Assembly: GCF_000514815.1 (NCBI RefSeq)
Contig: NZ_AZWQ01000015.1
Location: forward strand, 1-64,000
DNA from: Salinispora fenicalii
GTDB taxonomy: Bacteria > Actinomycetota > Actinomycetes > Mycobacteriales > Micromonosporaceae
Reading direction: 5' to 3'
Length of the DNA stretch: 64,000 nucleotides
The position numbers and the translations under genes are program-made. This document shows positions 10,824-20,759 of this stretch, piece after piece (within the stretch, counting starts at the first letter, position 1; each line of letters starts with the position of its first letter). The notes beneath the pieces were generated by a model, which ran no database searches, was not told the DNA's origin, and saw only the letters and a list, made by a program, of their open reading frames with translations.

Positions 10824-11987
10824 ATGCGAGACGTGGTCGAGATCGGGCTGGGTAAGACCGCACAGCGCGGCTACCACCTGGACGACATCGCGATCGTGCC
10901 GAGCCGCCGTACCCGGGACGTTGACGACGTGTCAACGGCCTGGCAGCTCGACGCGTACCCGTTCGGCATTCCCTGCGTCGGCCACCCCTCCGACGCGACG
11001 ATGAGCCCGGCCTCGGCGGTGCGGCTCGGCCAGCTCGGCGGCCTCGGTGTGCTCAACGTGGAGGGTCTGTGGACCCGGTACGAGAACCCGGCGAAGGTGC
11101 TGGAGGAGCTGGCCAGCCTAGGCGAGGACGCCACCGGCCCGTCGCCCCGCCCCACCCGCACCGGCGCGACCGGGCCGCACCACACCCGGCGGCTGCAGGA
11201 GGTGTACGCCGAGCCGATCCGCGCGGACCTGATCGCCGAGCGGGTTCGGGAGCTGCGGGCCGGCGGCCAGACGGTGGCGGTACGCGTCTCGCCGCAGCAC
11301 ACCCTGGCGCTCGCCCCGGTGATCCTCGACGCCGGGGTGGACATCCTGGTGATCCAGGGGACCATCGTCTCCGCCGAGCACGTCTCCACCACCGATGAGC
11401 CGCTGAACCTCAAGGAGTTCATCGCCGATCTCGACCTGCCGGTGGTCGTCGGCGGCTGCACCGACTACAAGACCGCCCTGCACCTGATGCGTACCGGCGC
11501 CGCCGGTGTGATCGTGGGGATCGGCGGTGACGACTGGTCGACCACCGAATCGGTGCTCGGCATCCGGGTGCCGATGGCCACCGCGATCGCCGACGCCGCG
11601 GCGGCGCGCCGGGACTACCTGGACGAGACCGGTGGCCGCTACGTCCACCTGATCGCCGACGGCGATATTCGGACGTCCGGTGACATCGCCAAGGCACTTG
11701 GCTGCGGCGCCGACGCGGTGATGCTGGGTGAGCCGCTCTCGCTCTGCCCGGAGGCGCCGGCCGGCGGCGCCTGGTGGCACTCGGCCGCCAGTCACCCGTC
11801 GCTGCCCCGGGGCGCCTTCGAAGCCGCCAGCGAGCCGGTCGGCTCGATGGAACGGCTGCTGTACGGCCCGGCCGACGAGCCGGATGGCCAGCTCAACCTC
11901 TTTGGCGGGCTGCGTCGGGCGATGGCCAAGTGTGGCTATCGCGACCTCAAGGAATTCCAGAAGGTCGGCCTGGTCCTGGACCGTTAG
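10824..11987 (+). CDS. guaB3: GuaB3-type IMP dehydrogenase-related protein
   Basis: A 387-residue TIM-barrel protein of the IMPDH/GMP reductase family without CBS domains. The N-terminus DIAIVPSRRTRD and [30 protein letters not shown] are family signatures. In the loop where IMPDH has GAICTTR this protein reads GGDDWSTTES, so the catalytic cysteine is replaced by serine. Cyanobacterial GuaB3 proteins have been reported as GMP reductases; whether this cysteine-less actinobacterial form is active is not clear. It directly follows guaB, as in other actinobacteria. Confidence 0.92.
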   Translation: MRDVVEIGLGKTAQRGYHLDDIAIVPSRRTRDVDDVSTAWQLDAYPFGIPCVGHPSDATMSPASAVRLGQLGGLGVLNVEGLWTRYENPAKVLEELASLGEDATGPSPRPTRTGATGPHHTRRLQEVYAEPIRADLIAERVRELRAGGQTVAVRVSPQHTLALAPVILDAGVDILVIQGTIVSAEHVSTTDEPLNLKEFIADLDLPVVVGGCTDYKTALHLMRTGAAGVIVGIGGDDWSTTESVLGIRVPMATAIADAAAARRDYLDETGGRYVHLIADGDIRTSGDIAKALGCGADAVMLGEPLSLCPEAPAGGAWWHSAASHPSLPRGAFEAASEPVGSMERLLYGPADEPDGQLNLFGGLRRAMAKCGYRDLKEFQKVGLVLDR

Positions 11988-12015
11988 CCGGCGCGGAGGG
12001 GCGTCGCCGCGCCGG
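11988..12015 (+). terminator. Hairpin after guaB3
   Basis: CCGGCGCG (11988-11995) and CGCGCCGG (12008-12015) are perfect arms immediately after the stop codon. There is no U-run, as is common in actinobacteria. Confidence 0.55.
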
Positions 12016-12024
12016 TCGGGTGGT

Positions 12025-12030
12025 TAGGCT
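12025..12030 (+). promoter_or_regulatory. -10 box for a leaderless M1-peptidase mRNA
   Basis: TAGGCT ends six bases before the GTG at 12037, and no ribosome-binding site precedes the start. Confidence 0.5.
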
Positions 12031-12036
12031 CGACCG

Positions 12037-13452
12037 GTGCGTTCCACCTTCGCCCGGGTTCGACCCGGCCTCGCCGTCGTCGTGGCGGCGACCCTGCTCA
12101 CCGGCTGCTCGGCGGCGGATCCGGGCGGCGACTTCCGCCCGGGCGCTGCCGACGTGGGCGACCCGTATGTGCCGGGTGCCGGTAACGGGGGATACGACGT
12201 GGAGCACTACCGGCTCGCCGTCGACTACGACCCGCCCACCGACCGGCTCCGGGGACAGACGGCGGTCACCGCGGTGGCCACCCAGCCGCTGTCCCGGTTC
12301 AACCTAGACCTGCAGGGTCTGGAGGTCACGGCGGTCGAGGTGGACGGGGAGCGGGCCCGGCACCGGCACGACGGTGACGAGCTGGTGGTGACGCCAGCGC
12401 GGGGGTTGGCCCAGGGTAGCCGCTTCACCGTCGCGGTCGAGTACGCCGGCCGCCCCGGCACCCGGCCGAACGGTGCACTGGGCGGCGGCGGTTTCCTGCA
12501 CACCGAGGACGGTGCGATCGTGCTCGGCCAGCCCTACTCGGCCGCCGCCTGGTTTCCGGTGAACGACCACCCGAGCGACAAGGCGACGTACGACATCGAG
12601 GTGACCGTCCCGGACGGGCTCGCCGCGCTCAGCAACGGGGTGCCCGGGGAGCAGAGCAGCGCTGGCGGCCGGACCACCTGGCGCTGGGCGCAGCGGGACC
12701 CGATGGCGAGCTATCTGACCACCTTGGTGATCGGTGCCTACCGGGTGGAGACCGGCACCCACGCCGGGAAGCCGATCGTCACCGCCGTGCCGGAGCAGCT
12801 CGCGGAGACCAGCCCGGAGGCCGTCTCGCTGGCCCGTACCGGCGAGATCGCCGACTTCCTGGCCGACCTCTTCGGGCCGTACCCGTTCGACTCCTACGGC
12901 GGGGTGGCGGTCGCCGACCACCGGGTGGGGTACGCGTTGGAGACGCAGTCCCGTCCCGTGTACGGTCCTGTCTTCTTCCTCAGCGGGCGGCCCAACTTCG
13001 ATGTGGTCGTCCACGAACTGGCGCACCAGTGGTTCGGCAACAGTGTGGCGGTGACCCAGTGGCGGGACATCTGGCTGAACGAGGGCTTCGCCACCTACGC
13101 CGAGTGGCTCTGGGCGGAGCACCAGGAGGGTCGGTCGGTGCAGCGTGCGTTCGAGGGCCGGTACGGGGTGACGGACTGGTCGCTGCCGGCCCTGGACCCG
13201 GGGCCGGAGCAGATGTTCGGCAGCGCCGTATACCAGCGCGGGGCGCTGGCCGTACACGCGCTGCGGCGGACGGTCGGCGACGACGCCTTCTTCGCCATCC
13301 TGCGGGCCTGGACGGCCGAGCGGCGCGACGGCAATGGCACCACCGACGACTTCATCGAACTGGCTGAGCGGGTCTCCGGGAAGCAGCTCGACGATCTCTT
13401 CGACGCCTGGCTCTCCGGCACCACCCGACCCGCTCTCCCCGAATCGGGCTGA
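12037..13452 (+). CDS. M1-family zinc metallopeptidase, lipoprotein
   Basis: A 471-residue exported aminopeptidase-like enzyme. The N-terminus is a lipoprotein signal with lipobox LLTGCS (Cys about 24), so the mature protein is anchored outside the membrane. The N-terminal beta domain (40-230) leads to the gluzincin catalytic domain with HELAHQW (His about 326 and 330) and the third zinc ligand in LNEGF (Glu about 349). The usual GAMEN substrate motif reads YALETQ, as in the bacterial subgroup. It lacks the large C-terminal helical domain of classical M1 enzymes. The start is probably leaderless. Confidence 0.9.
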   Translation: MRSTFARVRPGLAVVVAATLLTGCSAADPGGDFRPGAADVGDPYVPGAGNGGYDVEHYRLAVDYDPPTDRLRGQTAVTAVATQPLSRFNLDLQGLEVTAVEVDGERARHRHDGDELVVTPARGLAQGSRFTVAVEYAGRPGTRPNGALGGGGFLHTEDGAIVLGQPYSAAAWFPVNDHPSDKATYDIEVTVPDGLAALSNGVPGEQSSAGGRTTWRWAQRDPMASYLTTLVIGAYRVETGTHAGKPIVTAVPEQLAETSPEAVSLARTGEIADFLADLFGPYPFDSYGGVAVADHRVGYALETQSRPVYGPVFFLSGRPNFDVVVHELAHQWFGNSVAVTQWRDIWLNEGFATYAEWLWAEHQEGRSVQRAFEGRYGVTDWSLPALDPGPEQMFGSAVYQRGALAVHALRRTVGDDAFFAILRAWTAERRDGNGTTDDFIELAERVSGKQLDDLFDAWLSGTTRPALPESG

Positions 13453-13495
13453 GCTGCCTCTGGCGCGATTGCTACCGGTCGGTAATGATGCGTCT

Positions 13496-15187
13496 ATGCG
13501 GTACGACGTGGTCGTCATCGGTTCCGGCTTCGGCGGGGGCGTCGCCGCGCTGCGGCTGGCCGAGAAGGGCTACCGGGTCGGGGTGCTGGAGGCGGGCCGA
13601 CGCTTCGCCGACGGCGACTTCCCCCAGACCTCCTGGCAGCTGCGCCGTTTCGTCTGGGCGCCGTGGCTGGGCTGCTACGGCCTGCAGCGGATCACCCTGC
13701 TGCGGGCGGGCCGGCGCCGGGCAGGTGGTGTGCTGGTGCTCTCCGGCGCCGGGGTGGGCGGCGGTTCCCTGGTCTACGCGAACACCCTGTACGAGCCGCA
13801 GGACGCCTTCTTCCAGGATCCGCAGTGGCGGGACATCACCGACTGGCGGGAGGAGTTGACCCGCCACTTCGATCAGGCGAAGCGGATGCTCGGCGTCACC
13901 ACGTACCCGGAAACCACCGGGGCGGACCGGGCGATGCGGGCGGTGGCGGAGCGGATGGGGGTCGGGCACACCTTCCGGGCCACGCCGGTCGGAGTGCACC
14001 TCGGCCCGCCCGGGCAGCGGGTGCCCGACCCCTACTTCGGTGGGGCGGGGCCGGAGCGAACCGGCTGTACGCACTGCGGCGCCTGCATGACGGGTTGTCG
14101 GCTCGGCGCGAAGAACACCCTGGCCAAGAACTATCTGTGGCTGGCCGAACAGCGCGGCGCCCGGGTGCATCCGTTGACGACCGTGACCGCCGTCGCGCCG
14201 GTCGAGGGGGGCGGGTACGCGGTGCACACCCGGCGTACCGGCTCCTGGCTGCGGGGGCGCTCGCAGGTGATCCACGCCGACCAGGTGGTCTTCGCCGCCG
14301 GTGCGTTGGGTACCCAGCGCCTGCTGCACGGGATGAAGGCGGCTGGGGTTCTGCCGCGGCTCTCCTCCCGCCTCGGAGCGTTGACCCGTACCAATTCGGA
14401 GGCGATTCTCGGCGCGGCGGTGCCCCGGCGGCAGGCGCGGGCGGCGGGGGTCGACTTCACCGAAGGGGTGGCGATCACGAGTTCGTTCCACCCTGATCCG
14501 CAGACCCACATCGAGCCGGTCCGCTACGGCCGGGGCTCGAACGCGATGGGGCTGCTGCAGTCCCTGCTGGTCGACGGCGGCCCGCGCCGGGTACGTCGCT
14601 GGCTGGGCACCCTCGCGCGACAGCCTCGGGCTGCGGCGGGGATGCTGTCGGTTCGCAACTGGTCCGAGCGTACGGTGATCGCCCTGGTCATGCAGTCGGT
14701 GGACAACTCGTTGACCACGCGGCTACGCCGTGGGCTCGGCGGTCGTCGACTCGTCTGCGAACCGGGTCACGGAGCGCCGAACCCGACCTGGATTCCGGCC
14801 GGCAACCGGGCGGTTCGGCTGCTGGCCGAGGAGATCAATGGCGTGCCGGGAGGTTCGCTCACCGAACCGTTCAACGTTCCGGTGACCGCGCACATCCTGG
14901 GTGGCGCGGTGATCGGCGCCACCGAGGAGGATGGGGTGGTGGATCCGTGGCAGCGGGTGTACGGGCACCCTGGGCTGCACGTCGTTGACGGCGCGGCGGT
15001 CTCGGCCAATCTCGGGGTGAATCCGAGCCTGACCATCACCGCCCAGGCCGAGCGGGCCATGTCGTTCTGGCCGAATCAGGGGGACCCGGATCCCCGCCCT
15101 CCGCTTGGCTCCCCGTACGTCCGGTTGGCCCCGGTGGTTCCGCGTCATCCGGCGGTGCCCGCGCACGCCCCCGGTGCCCTGCGGTAG
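13496..15187 (+). CDS. GMC-type FAD oxidoreductase (cholesterol oxidase-like)
   Basis: A 563-residue flavoprotein. The FAD-binding motif VIGSGFGGG lies at about 6-14, and a four-cysteine segment [11 protein letters not shown] at about 191-201, a feature of this GMC subgroup in actinobacteria. The C-terminal region has HILGGAVIG and [13 protein letters not shown], the FAD-contacting end of GMC enzymes. The family oxidises sterols and other alcohols; the real substrate is unknown. ATG at 13496 is chosen because the Rossmann fold begins there; a longer in-frame extension overlaps the peptidase gene by more than 100 bp. Confidence 0.87.
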   Translation: MRYDVVVIGSGFGGGVAALRLAEKGYRVGVLEAGRRFADGDFPQTSWQLRRFVWAPWLGCYGLQRITLLRAGRRRAGGVLVLSGAGVGGGSLVYANTLYEPQDAFFQDPQWRDITDWREELTRHFDQAKRMLGVTTYPETTGADRAMRAVAERMGVGHTFRATPVGVHLGPPGQRVPDPYFGGAGPERTGCTHCGACMTGCRLGAKNTLAKNYLWLAEQRGARVHPLTTVTAVAPVEGGGYAVHTRRTGSWLRGRSQVIHADQVVFAAGALGTQRLLHGMKAAGVLPRLSSRLGALTRTNSEAILGAAVPRRQARAAGVDFTEGVAITSSFHPDPQTHIEPVRYGRGSNAMGLLQSLLVDGGPRRVRRWLGTLARQPRAAAGMLSVRNWSERTVIALVMQSVDNSLTTRLRRGLGGRRLVCEPGHGAPNPTWIPAGNRAVRLLAEEINGVPGGSLTEPFNVPVTAHILGGAVIGATEEDGVVDPWQRVYGHPGLHVVDGAAVSANLGVNPSLTITAQAERAMSFWPNQGDPDPRPPLGSPYVRLAPVVPRHPAVPAHAPGALR

Positions 15188-15271
15188 CGCCGGGGAGACC
15201 TCGGCGGCGCGCGGTTGGCGGGGCCGCTGCGCCGACTCGGGTCCCGGGTCGGCGTCGGGCGTGCCGGTGGG

Positions 15272-15277
15272 TAGGCT
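15272..15277 (+). promoter_or_regulatory. -10 box for a leaderless guaA mRNA
   Basis: TAGGCT ends eight bases before the guaA ATG at 15286; there is no ribosome-binding site. It is the same hexamer as the M1 peptidase promoter. Confidence 0.45.
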
Positions 15278-15285
15278 TGCTGCAC

Positions 15286-16839
15286 ATGAGCACCCCGCGC
15301 CCCGTCCTGGTGGTGGACTTCGGAGCCCAGTACGCCCAGCTCATCGCACGTCGCGTACGGGAGGCCCGGGTCTATTCGGAGATCGTCCCGCACACGATGT
15401 CGGTGGCCGAGATGCTGGCGAAGGACCCGGCAGCGATCATCCTCTCGGGCGGCCCGTCCAGCGTCTACGCGCCCGATGCTCCGGGTATTGACGCCGGGGT
15501 GTTCGAGGCCGGGGTGCCGGTCTTCGGTATCTGTTACGGCTTCCAGGCGATGGCGCAGGCGCTCGGGGGCACGGTCGCGCAGACCGGCAACCGGGAGTAC
15601 GGCGGCACTGTGCTGCGCCCGCGGCCGGAGTCCGGGGTGCTGCTGCGCGACCTTCCCGGTGATCTTTCGGTCTGGATGAGTCACGGCGACTGTGTGACGG
15701 AGGCGCCGGCTGGCTTCGCGGTGACCGCCGAGTCAGCGGGTGCCCCGGTGGCGGCCTTCGAGGATCGGGCCGGGCGACGGGCCGGGGTGCAGTTCCACCC
15801 GGAGGTCGGGCACACGGCGCACGGCCAGGAGATGCTGACCCGGTTCCTCTACGACATCGCCGGCATCGAGCCCACCTGGACGCCGGAGAACATCATCGAC
15901 GAGCAGGTGGCCCGGATCCGGGAGCAGGTCGGTGCCAAGGAGGTCATCTGCGGTCTCAGTGGTGGCGTTGACTCCGCGGTCGCCGCAGCGCTGGTGCACC
16001 GGGCCATCGGCGACCAGTTGACCTGCGTCTTCGTTGATCATGGTCTGCTGCGGGCGGGTGAGGCCGAGCAGGTGGAGAAGGACTACGTCGCCGCCACTGG
16101 AATCAAGCTACGGGTGGTTGACGCGGCGGATCAGTTCCTGACCGCGCTGGCCGGGGTGACCGATCCGGAGCGGAAGCGCAAGATCATCGGTCGGGAGTTC
16201 ATTCGGACTTTTGAGGCCGCTGCCCGGGACATCGCCGCCCACGGCGACGTGGAGTTCCTGGTGCAGGGCACCCTCTATCCGGACGTGGTGGAGTCCGGTG
16301 GCGGTGCGGGCACGGCCAGCATTAAGAGCCATCACAACGTCGGCGGGCTTCCGGAAGATCTCGGATTCTCCCTGGTCGAGCCGCTGCGTACGCTCTTCAA
16401 GGACGAGGTTCGCGCGCTCGGCCTGCAGCTGGGCCTGCCGGAGGCGATGGTCTGGCGGCACCCGTTCCCTGGGCCGGGGCTCGCGATCCGGATCATCGGC
16501 GCGGTGGACCACGAGCGGCTCGACGTGCTCCGCCGGGCCGACTTCATTGCCCGGCAGGAGCTCAGCGCTGCTGGCCTGGACCGGGGTGTGTGGCAGTTCC
16601 CGGTGGTCCTCCTGGCCGACGTGCGCAGTGTGGGCGTGCAGGGAGACGGACGCAGCTACGGGCATCCCGTGGTGCTGCGCCCGGTCTCCAGCGAGGACGC
16701 GATGACGGCCGACTGGTCGAGGCTGCCGTATGACCTGATCGCCCGGATCTCCACCCGGATCACCAACGAGGTCGCCGAGGTGAACCGGGTGGCTCTGGAT
16801 GTCACCAGCAAGCCGCCGGGCACCATCGAGTGGGAGTAA
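15286..16839 (+). CDS. guaA: GMP synthase (glutamine-hydrolysing)
   Basis: A 517-residue enzyme that aminates XMP to GMP using glutamine and ATP. The N-terminal class I glutamine amidotransferase has the nucleophile in FGICYGFQ (Cys about 83) and HPEVGHT; the ATP pyrophosphatase domain has the PP-loop GLSGGVDS (about 223-230); the C-terminal dimerisation domain ends with KPPGTIEWE. The ATG at 15286 is chosen over a TTG three codons upstream. It completes the IMP to GMP route with guaB. Confidence 0.97.
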   Translation: MSTPRPVLVVDFGAQYAQLIARRVREARVYSEIVPHTMSVAEMLAKDPAAIILSGGPSSVYAPDAPGIDAGVFEAGVPVFGICYGFQAMAQALGGTVAQTGNREYGGTVLRPRPESGVLLRDLPGDLSVWMSHGDCVTEAPAGFAVTAESAGAPVAAFEDRAGRRAGVQFHPEVGHTAHGQEMLTRFLYDIAGIEPTWTPENIIDEQVARIREQVGAKEVICGLSGGVDSAVAAALVHRAIGDQLTCVFVDHGLLRAGEAEQVEKDYVAATGIKLRVVDAADQFLTALAGVTDPERKRKIIGREFIRTFEAAARDIAAHGDVEFLVQGTLYPDVVESGGGAGTASIKSHHNVGGLPEDLGFSLVEPLRTLFKDEVRALGLQLGLPEAMVWRHPFPGPGLAIRIIGAVDHERLDVLRRADFIARQELSAAGLDRGVWQFPVVLLADVRSVGVQGDGRSYGHPVVLRPVSSEDAMTADWSRLPYDLIARISTRITNEVAEVNRVALDVTSKPPGTIEWE

Positions 16840-16846
16840 GTCGCGC

Positions 16847-17209
16847 TCATCTGGCGGGAGTAGCCGGCGGCTGAGGCCCCGGGCCCGGCCAGGTGGGGGC
16901 AGTGGTGGTCGGCCCGGGTGCCGCTGGGTGCGGCCAGGCCTGTGCGGTGGTGGTCGGCCCGGGTGTCGCCGGGTGCGGCCAGGCCGGCGTGCCCACCGGC
17001 TCCGCCGGAATCAGGAACCACATGATCGGGTACGCGAGCACTGCGATTCCGCCGGTGAACAGGACGGTTACCGCGAAGATGACCCGAATCAGCGTGGGGT
17101 CGACGTTGCAGTAGCGGCCGATGCCACTGGCCACCCCGGCGATCATTCGGTCGGTGGTAGGGCGACGGAGTTGCTTGTACGGCGGCTGCAAAGTTCCGGT
17201 GTTTGTCAT
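16847..17209 (-). CDS. Small PspC-domain membrane protein
   Basis: 120 residues. A PspC domain (about 10-70: TDRMIAGVASGIGRYCNVDP, then a hydrophobic helix ending YPIMWFLIPAEP) is followed by a Pro/Thr-rich tail with repeated WPHPA-PGPTTTA units. It is probably a single-membrane-segment envelope-stress sensor or adaptor. It ends seven bases after the guaA stop (convergent) and is divergent from the first Nudix gene. Two more PspC domains are encoded 5-8 kb away. The function of this copy is not known. Confidence 0.85.
   Translation of the reverse strand: MTNTGTLQPPYKQLRRPTTDRMIAGVASGIGRYCNVDPTLIRVIFAVTVLFTGGIAVLAYPIMWFLIPAEPVGTPAWPHPATPGPTTTAQAWPHPAAPGPTTTAPTWPGPGPQPPATPAR
16902..16991. repeat. 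Two 45-bp direct repeats inside the PspC gene
   Basis: Units 16902-16946 and 16947-16991 are nearly identical and encode the two 15-residue Pro/Thr-rich tail repeats. The period of 45 keeps frame. Confidence 0.75.
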
Positions 17210-17353
17210 GTCCTCATGGTGCGTCGTCCCACTCCGGTCGACCTCGGTGATTTCCCGGGGCCTTACCCTGATCTGCCCCTCGCCCGCGAGCTGAGAGTCA
17301 TGAATCCGACCCTTTTCGACGTTGGTGGCGGGGAGCGGGGAGAATTTAGCTCT

Positions 17354-18301
17354 GTGACCCTCATGCTGGAGCCGCTTCGTAGGATTGCGGCGTACGCGGT
17401 TTGTACTAATTCTGTCGGTCAGGTGCTGCTGGTCCGCGCCTCGCAGCGTTCCGGGACACCCGGTACGTGGTCGCTGCCCGGGGGCGCGGTCGACCATGGC
17501 GAGGACCCCTGCGACACGGTCGTGCGGGAGACCGCCGCGGAGACTGGGCTGTCGGTCAGTGTCGCCACCCTCACCGACGTGCTCGCCGACATGCGAGCGT
17601 TGCCTGAGCGGGGCATCACGATCCACACTGACCGTCTGCTCTACCAGGTGTCGGTGCGGGGCGGGACGCTCGCCGACCGTGCTGATCAGCCCACCGACCT
17701 GGCTCGCTGGTTCACCCTTGAGCAGGCCCGTGAGCTGCCCTTGCGCTCGTTCACGGCGCGGGCCCTCGGCCTGCCCGCCTCGTCGGCGGATGTCGTGCCG
17801 GACGAGCCGCCCGAGTTCCCCTCCTTCTACGCGGTCGAGGGGCCGGACGGCCTGCATCGGGCACAGCGCTTCGCCGCGTACGCGGTCGTCACCGACCCAG
17901 ACGAGCGGGTCTTGCTCACCCGGGTCTCGGACGGGTATCCGGGTGCCGGCTGTTGGCATCTGCCGGGTGGCGGAACGGACTACGGTGAGCAGCCGGGCGC
18001 GGCCCTCATCCGTGAGTTGGTCGAGGAGACCGGGCAGACCGGGCGGTTGGTCGAGCTGCTTGGTGTGGCGAGTCACCGGGACGCCGCCTCGCTCGGTCCG
18101 GAGGGCTACCCGATCGACTGGCACGGAGTCCGCGCCTTCTACCGGGTCGTGGTTGATCGCCCCGCCCCGCCTACCGTGATCGATGTCGGTGGGTCCACCT
18201 GTGAGGCCCGCTGGTTCGCGAAGGAGGAGTTGGGCGCCCTCCCGGTAGACAGGTTGACCGAGGTGACGGCCGAGGCAGTCCAGGCCGCCCGGCTGACCTG
18301 A
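17354..18301 (+). CDS. Double-Nudix hydrolase-like protein 1
   Basis: 315 residues with two Nudix folds in tandem. The first (about 5-135) has a degenerate Nudix box, GGAVDHGEDPCDTVVRETAAE, where the first of the two catalytic glutamates in the REUXEE core is Ala. The second (about 172-310) is canonical: G5-E spacing, then RELVEETG. Nudix enzymes cleave nucleoside diphosphates linked to another moiety; the substrate is unknown. The start is the GTG at 17354; ATG at 17363 is an alternative. The next gene encodes a paralogue with the same architecture, so this is probably a tandem duplication. Confidence 0.88.
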   Translation: MTLMLEPLRRIAAYAVCTNSVGQVLLVRASQRSGTPGTWSLPGGAVDHGEDPCDTVVRETAAETGLSVSVATLTDVLADMRALPERGITIHTDRLLYQVSVRGGTLADRADQPTDLARWFTLEQARELPLRSFTARALGLPASSADVVPDEPPEFPSFYAVEGPDGLHRAQRFAAYAVVTDPDERVLLTRVSDGYPGAGCWHLPGGGTDYGEQPGAALIRELVEETGQTGRLVELLGVASHRDAASLGPEGYPIDWHGVRAFYRVVVDRPAPPTVIDVGGSTCEARWFAKEELGALPVDRLTEVTAEAVQAARLT

Positions 18302-18381
18302 CCGCCCTGGCTGGCGTTCCCGGGGGCTATTGTCGGGTCGCGGCGACAACTTCTATCGATGCGGCTCAGGGCGGGGGCAGA

Positions 18382-19308
18382 GTGCAGGAGCAGCGGCGGA
18401 CGGCGGCCTACGGGCTACTGCGGGATGACCGTGGGCAGGTGCTACTCGCACAGGGCTCGGACGGGCACCCGGACTGGGGCGCCTGGCGGCTGCCGGGCGG
18501 CGAGCTTCGGCACGCCGAGCATCCAGCCGCCGCGGTTGTCCGCGGGTTCGCCGAGGAGACCGGGTTAGCCGTGACGGTGGCCGGGGTCCGGGCGGCGGTA
18601 GCCGATGTGGCCACCTTCCCCGCCGGAACCGGGCTGCACACCGACCGGCTGGTGTTCGACGTGACCGCGACGACGGGTGGAGTGCTCCCGGCGGACCAGG
18701 GTGGCGGCGGTACCAGGCTGGGGTGGTTCCCGCCCGGCTCGGCGACGTCGGTGCCTCTGATGCCCTTCACGGCGGAGCTACTTGGCCTGCCGGGCACGCC
18801 CCTGCCGCCGGAGCTGTCCCACGTGCTGCCGTCGGCGCCGACGGCTGTGGTGTCGACTGCCGTGGCGCCGACCCCTCGACGGCACCGATTCGGCGCGTAC
18901 GGGCTGGTCACCGACCCCGCTGGTCGGGTGCTCCTGACGCTGATCGCGGAGGGCTACCCGGGGGCTGGCAGCTGGCACCTGCCCGGCGGGGGCACCGACT
19001 ACGGTGAGGCGCCGGAGACGGGGCTGCTCCGCGAGCTGGTCGAGGAGTCCGGTCAGATCGGCCGGGTCGTCGAGTTGGTCGGGGTGGACAGCCTCCACCA
19101 CCCGGGGGCGGTCGGGCCGGAGGGATACCCGTTGGACTGGCACACCGTTCGGGCCATCTACACGGTGGCGGTGGATGAGCCGACCGAGGCGCGAGTACTG
19201 GAGCTAACCGGCGGGTCGACTGCCCGGGCGAACTGGTTTACCGTCGCCGAGCTCACGGGGCTTCGGCTTAGCGATATCGCTGCCCGGATGGTCGCCGGGC
19301 TTTGCTGA
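18382..19308 (+). CDS. Double-Nudix hydrolase-like protein 2
   Basis: 308 residues, paralogous to the preceding gene, with two Nudix folds. The N-terminal box (GGELRHAEHPAAAVVRGFAEE) has lost the first catalytic Glu (RE is RG). The C-terminal box (GGGTDYGEAPETGLLRELVEE) is intact. Sequences such as SWHLPGGGTDYGE and VGPEGYPLDWHTVRA match the neighbour's WHLPGGGTDYGE and LGPEGYPIDWHGVRA. The GTG start follows GGGGGCAG. The N-terminal domain may have become structural or regulatory. Confidence 0.88.
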   Translation: MQEQRRTAAYGLLRDDRGQVLLAQGSDGHPDWGAWRLPGGELRHAEHPAAAVVRGFAEETGLAVTVAGVRAAVADVATFPAGTGLHTDRLVFDVTATTGGVLPADQGGGGTRLGWFPPGSATSVPLMPFTAELLGLPGTPLPPELSHVLPSAPTAVVSTAVAPTPRRHRFGAYGLVTDPAGRVLLTLIAEGYPGAGSWHLPGGGTDYGEAPETGLLRELVEESGQIGRVVELVGVDSLHHPGAVGPEGYPLDWHTVRAIYTVAVDEPTEARVLELTGGSTARANWFTVAELTGLRLSDIAARMVAGLC

Positions 19309-19669
19309 CCCATCTTGGCTCGGTGTTGGCCCCGTGCGGGGCGACCAGGTGGATATGCGACCCCGCAGATTCCCCGCAATTAAGGCATTACGGGTGCCAG
19401 AGAGCGCTCGTCATGGTGGCGTCGCTGAACTCCGGTACATTTGGGTGCGGGAGTTAACGGTGTAACGGGCGATGCGATCCGAGTTGTGAGCAAGAGGGCG
19501 GTTCGCGCGGTTTAAGGGAGTTTTAAGTACCACCGGCAGCTATCGCCAAGCCCCGTTTGCCTGTGCGATGGTGTACCCCGCAAAGCGGCTGCTGGGCCAA
19601 GAAGGTCCGGCACGAGACAGCCGGACGCCCGCCATTGCGGCGGTGCGCCGATCCGGTGATGGAGGGAAC
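19309..19669. other. Long intergenic region before pssA
   Basis: 361 bp with no supported gene. It is less GC-rich than its surroundings. It contains GTTAACGGTGTAACGGG near 19451 (two tandem TAACGG cores, possibly a response-regulator site) and the paired words TTTAAGGGAG and TTTTAAG near 19512-19526, in a likely promoter area. No clear -35/-10 pair or known riboswitch was recognised. Confidence 0.4.
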
Positions 19670-20746
19670 GTGCCGAGAGCCCCCTGGCGCCGGCGTCGTA
19701 CGACAGACAGTCCACGTCCTGCAGGGCGTCGATGGGCAGGTCCGTTGCGGCGCAGCGGCACGATCGCCCGTCAGGTGCTGTGGGTCCGGGCCGGCCGCCA
19801 CGATGGTGGCCTGCGTGCCGGCGGTGACCGGCCGCTGATCGAGCGCCGGTTCCCAAAGCGTCGCTATCCGGGGTACGACGCCGAGGCGGAGGTGATCGTC
19901 CCGGTGGGCCCTGCCGTTGTCCCGGCGTCGCCGGTGGAGCAAGCGGCGCCGATCTTCCCGGCAAGCCCTACTGCCATCCCGGCAAGCCCTGCTGTCGTCC
20001 CGGCGCCGTCGGTGGAGGAAGCGGCACCGTCGGTGGAGGAAGCGGCGGCGATCTCGATTCCGCTCCTTCCCGGTGCGCGGACGGCGGCTCGGCGGATGAA
20101 GTTCGCGCTGGTCAACGGCTGCACCCTCGCCAGTCTCACCCTCGGCATGCTGGCAATCTTCCTGGCCATGCAGGGCGAGGTGCGGCCCGCGGCGCTCTGC
20201 CTGATCGCCTGCGTCGCCTTCGACGGTCTCGACGGTGCCCTCGCGCGCAGACTCGGCGTGGCCAGTCCGTTCGGTGCCCAGATGGACTCGTTGGCCGACA
20301 TGTGCTCCTTCGGCCTAGCCGCCCCGGTCGTGGTTTACGCCTCCCTGGCCGGCTCGGTGCCGCCGGCCGCCGCCGCGGTGGCCTGTGCGCTCGTCGCGTC
20401 CTGTGCCGCGATTCGCCTCGCCCGGTTCAATGTCTCGCCGAAGGACGGCCGGTTCTTCCGCGGTGTGCCCACCACCATGGCCGCCGCCATGCTGGCGCTG
20501 AGTGTTGCCATCGGGCTGCCGGTGTCCGGGCTGGTCCTGCTCGGCGGGGTGGCCCTGCTCGCCTTCGCGATGGTCTCCAGCTTTCCGTACGCGAAGCTCG
20601 CTCGCCTGATGAAGCTGCCGCCTTGGGTGTGGCTGGCTCCGGTGGTGGGTGCGCTGGTCGATATCCGGCTTACCTTCGCCCTGGTCGTGGTGGGCTACCT
20701 GCTCAGCGGTCCGGTGCTCTGGCTGCGGCAGCGCCGTACCATCTGA
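19670..20746 (+). CDS. pssA: CDP-diacylglycerol-serine O-phosphatidyltransferase
   Basis: A membrane enzyme making phosphatidylserine from CDP-diacylglycerol and serine, here 358 residues from GTG 19670 (GGAGGG just upstream). The CDP-alcohol phosphatidyltransferase motif DG-x2-AR-x8-G-x3-D-x3-D is complete (DGALARRLGVASPFGAQMD, then D four residues on), followed by multiple transmembrane helices and a C-terminal VLWLRQRR. The first 135 residues are an unusual basic then Pro/Ala/Val-rich low-complexity region with VPASP and SVEEAA repeats; the true start may be further inside. It is convergent with psd, which uses its product. Confidence 0.88.
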   Translation: MPRAPWRRRRTTDSPRPAGRRWAGPLRRSGTIARQVLWVRAGRHDGGLRAGGDRPLIERRFPKRRYPGYDAEAEVIVPVGPAVVPASPVEQAAPIFPASPTAIPASPAVVPAPSVEEAAPSVEEAAAISIPLLPGARTAARRMKFALVNGCTLASLTLGMLAIFLAMQGEVRPAALCLIACVAFDGLDGALARRLGVASPFGAQMDSLADMCSFGLAAPVVVYASLAGSVPPAAAAVACALVASCAAIRLARFNVSPKDGRFFRGVPTTMAAAMLALSVAIGLPVSGLVLLGGVALLAFAMVSSFPYAKLARLMKLPPWVWLAPVVGALVDIRLTFALVVVGYLLSGPVLWLRQRRTI

Positions 20747-20759
20747 TTTGGTTTCGCGA

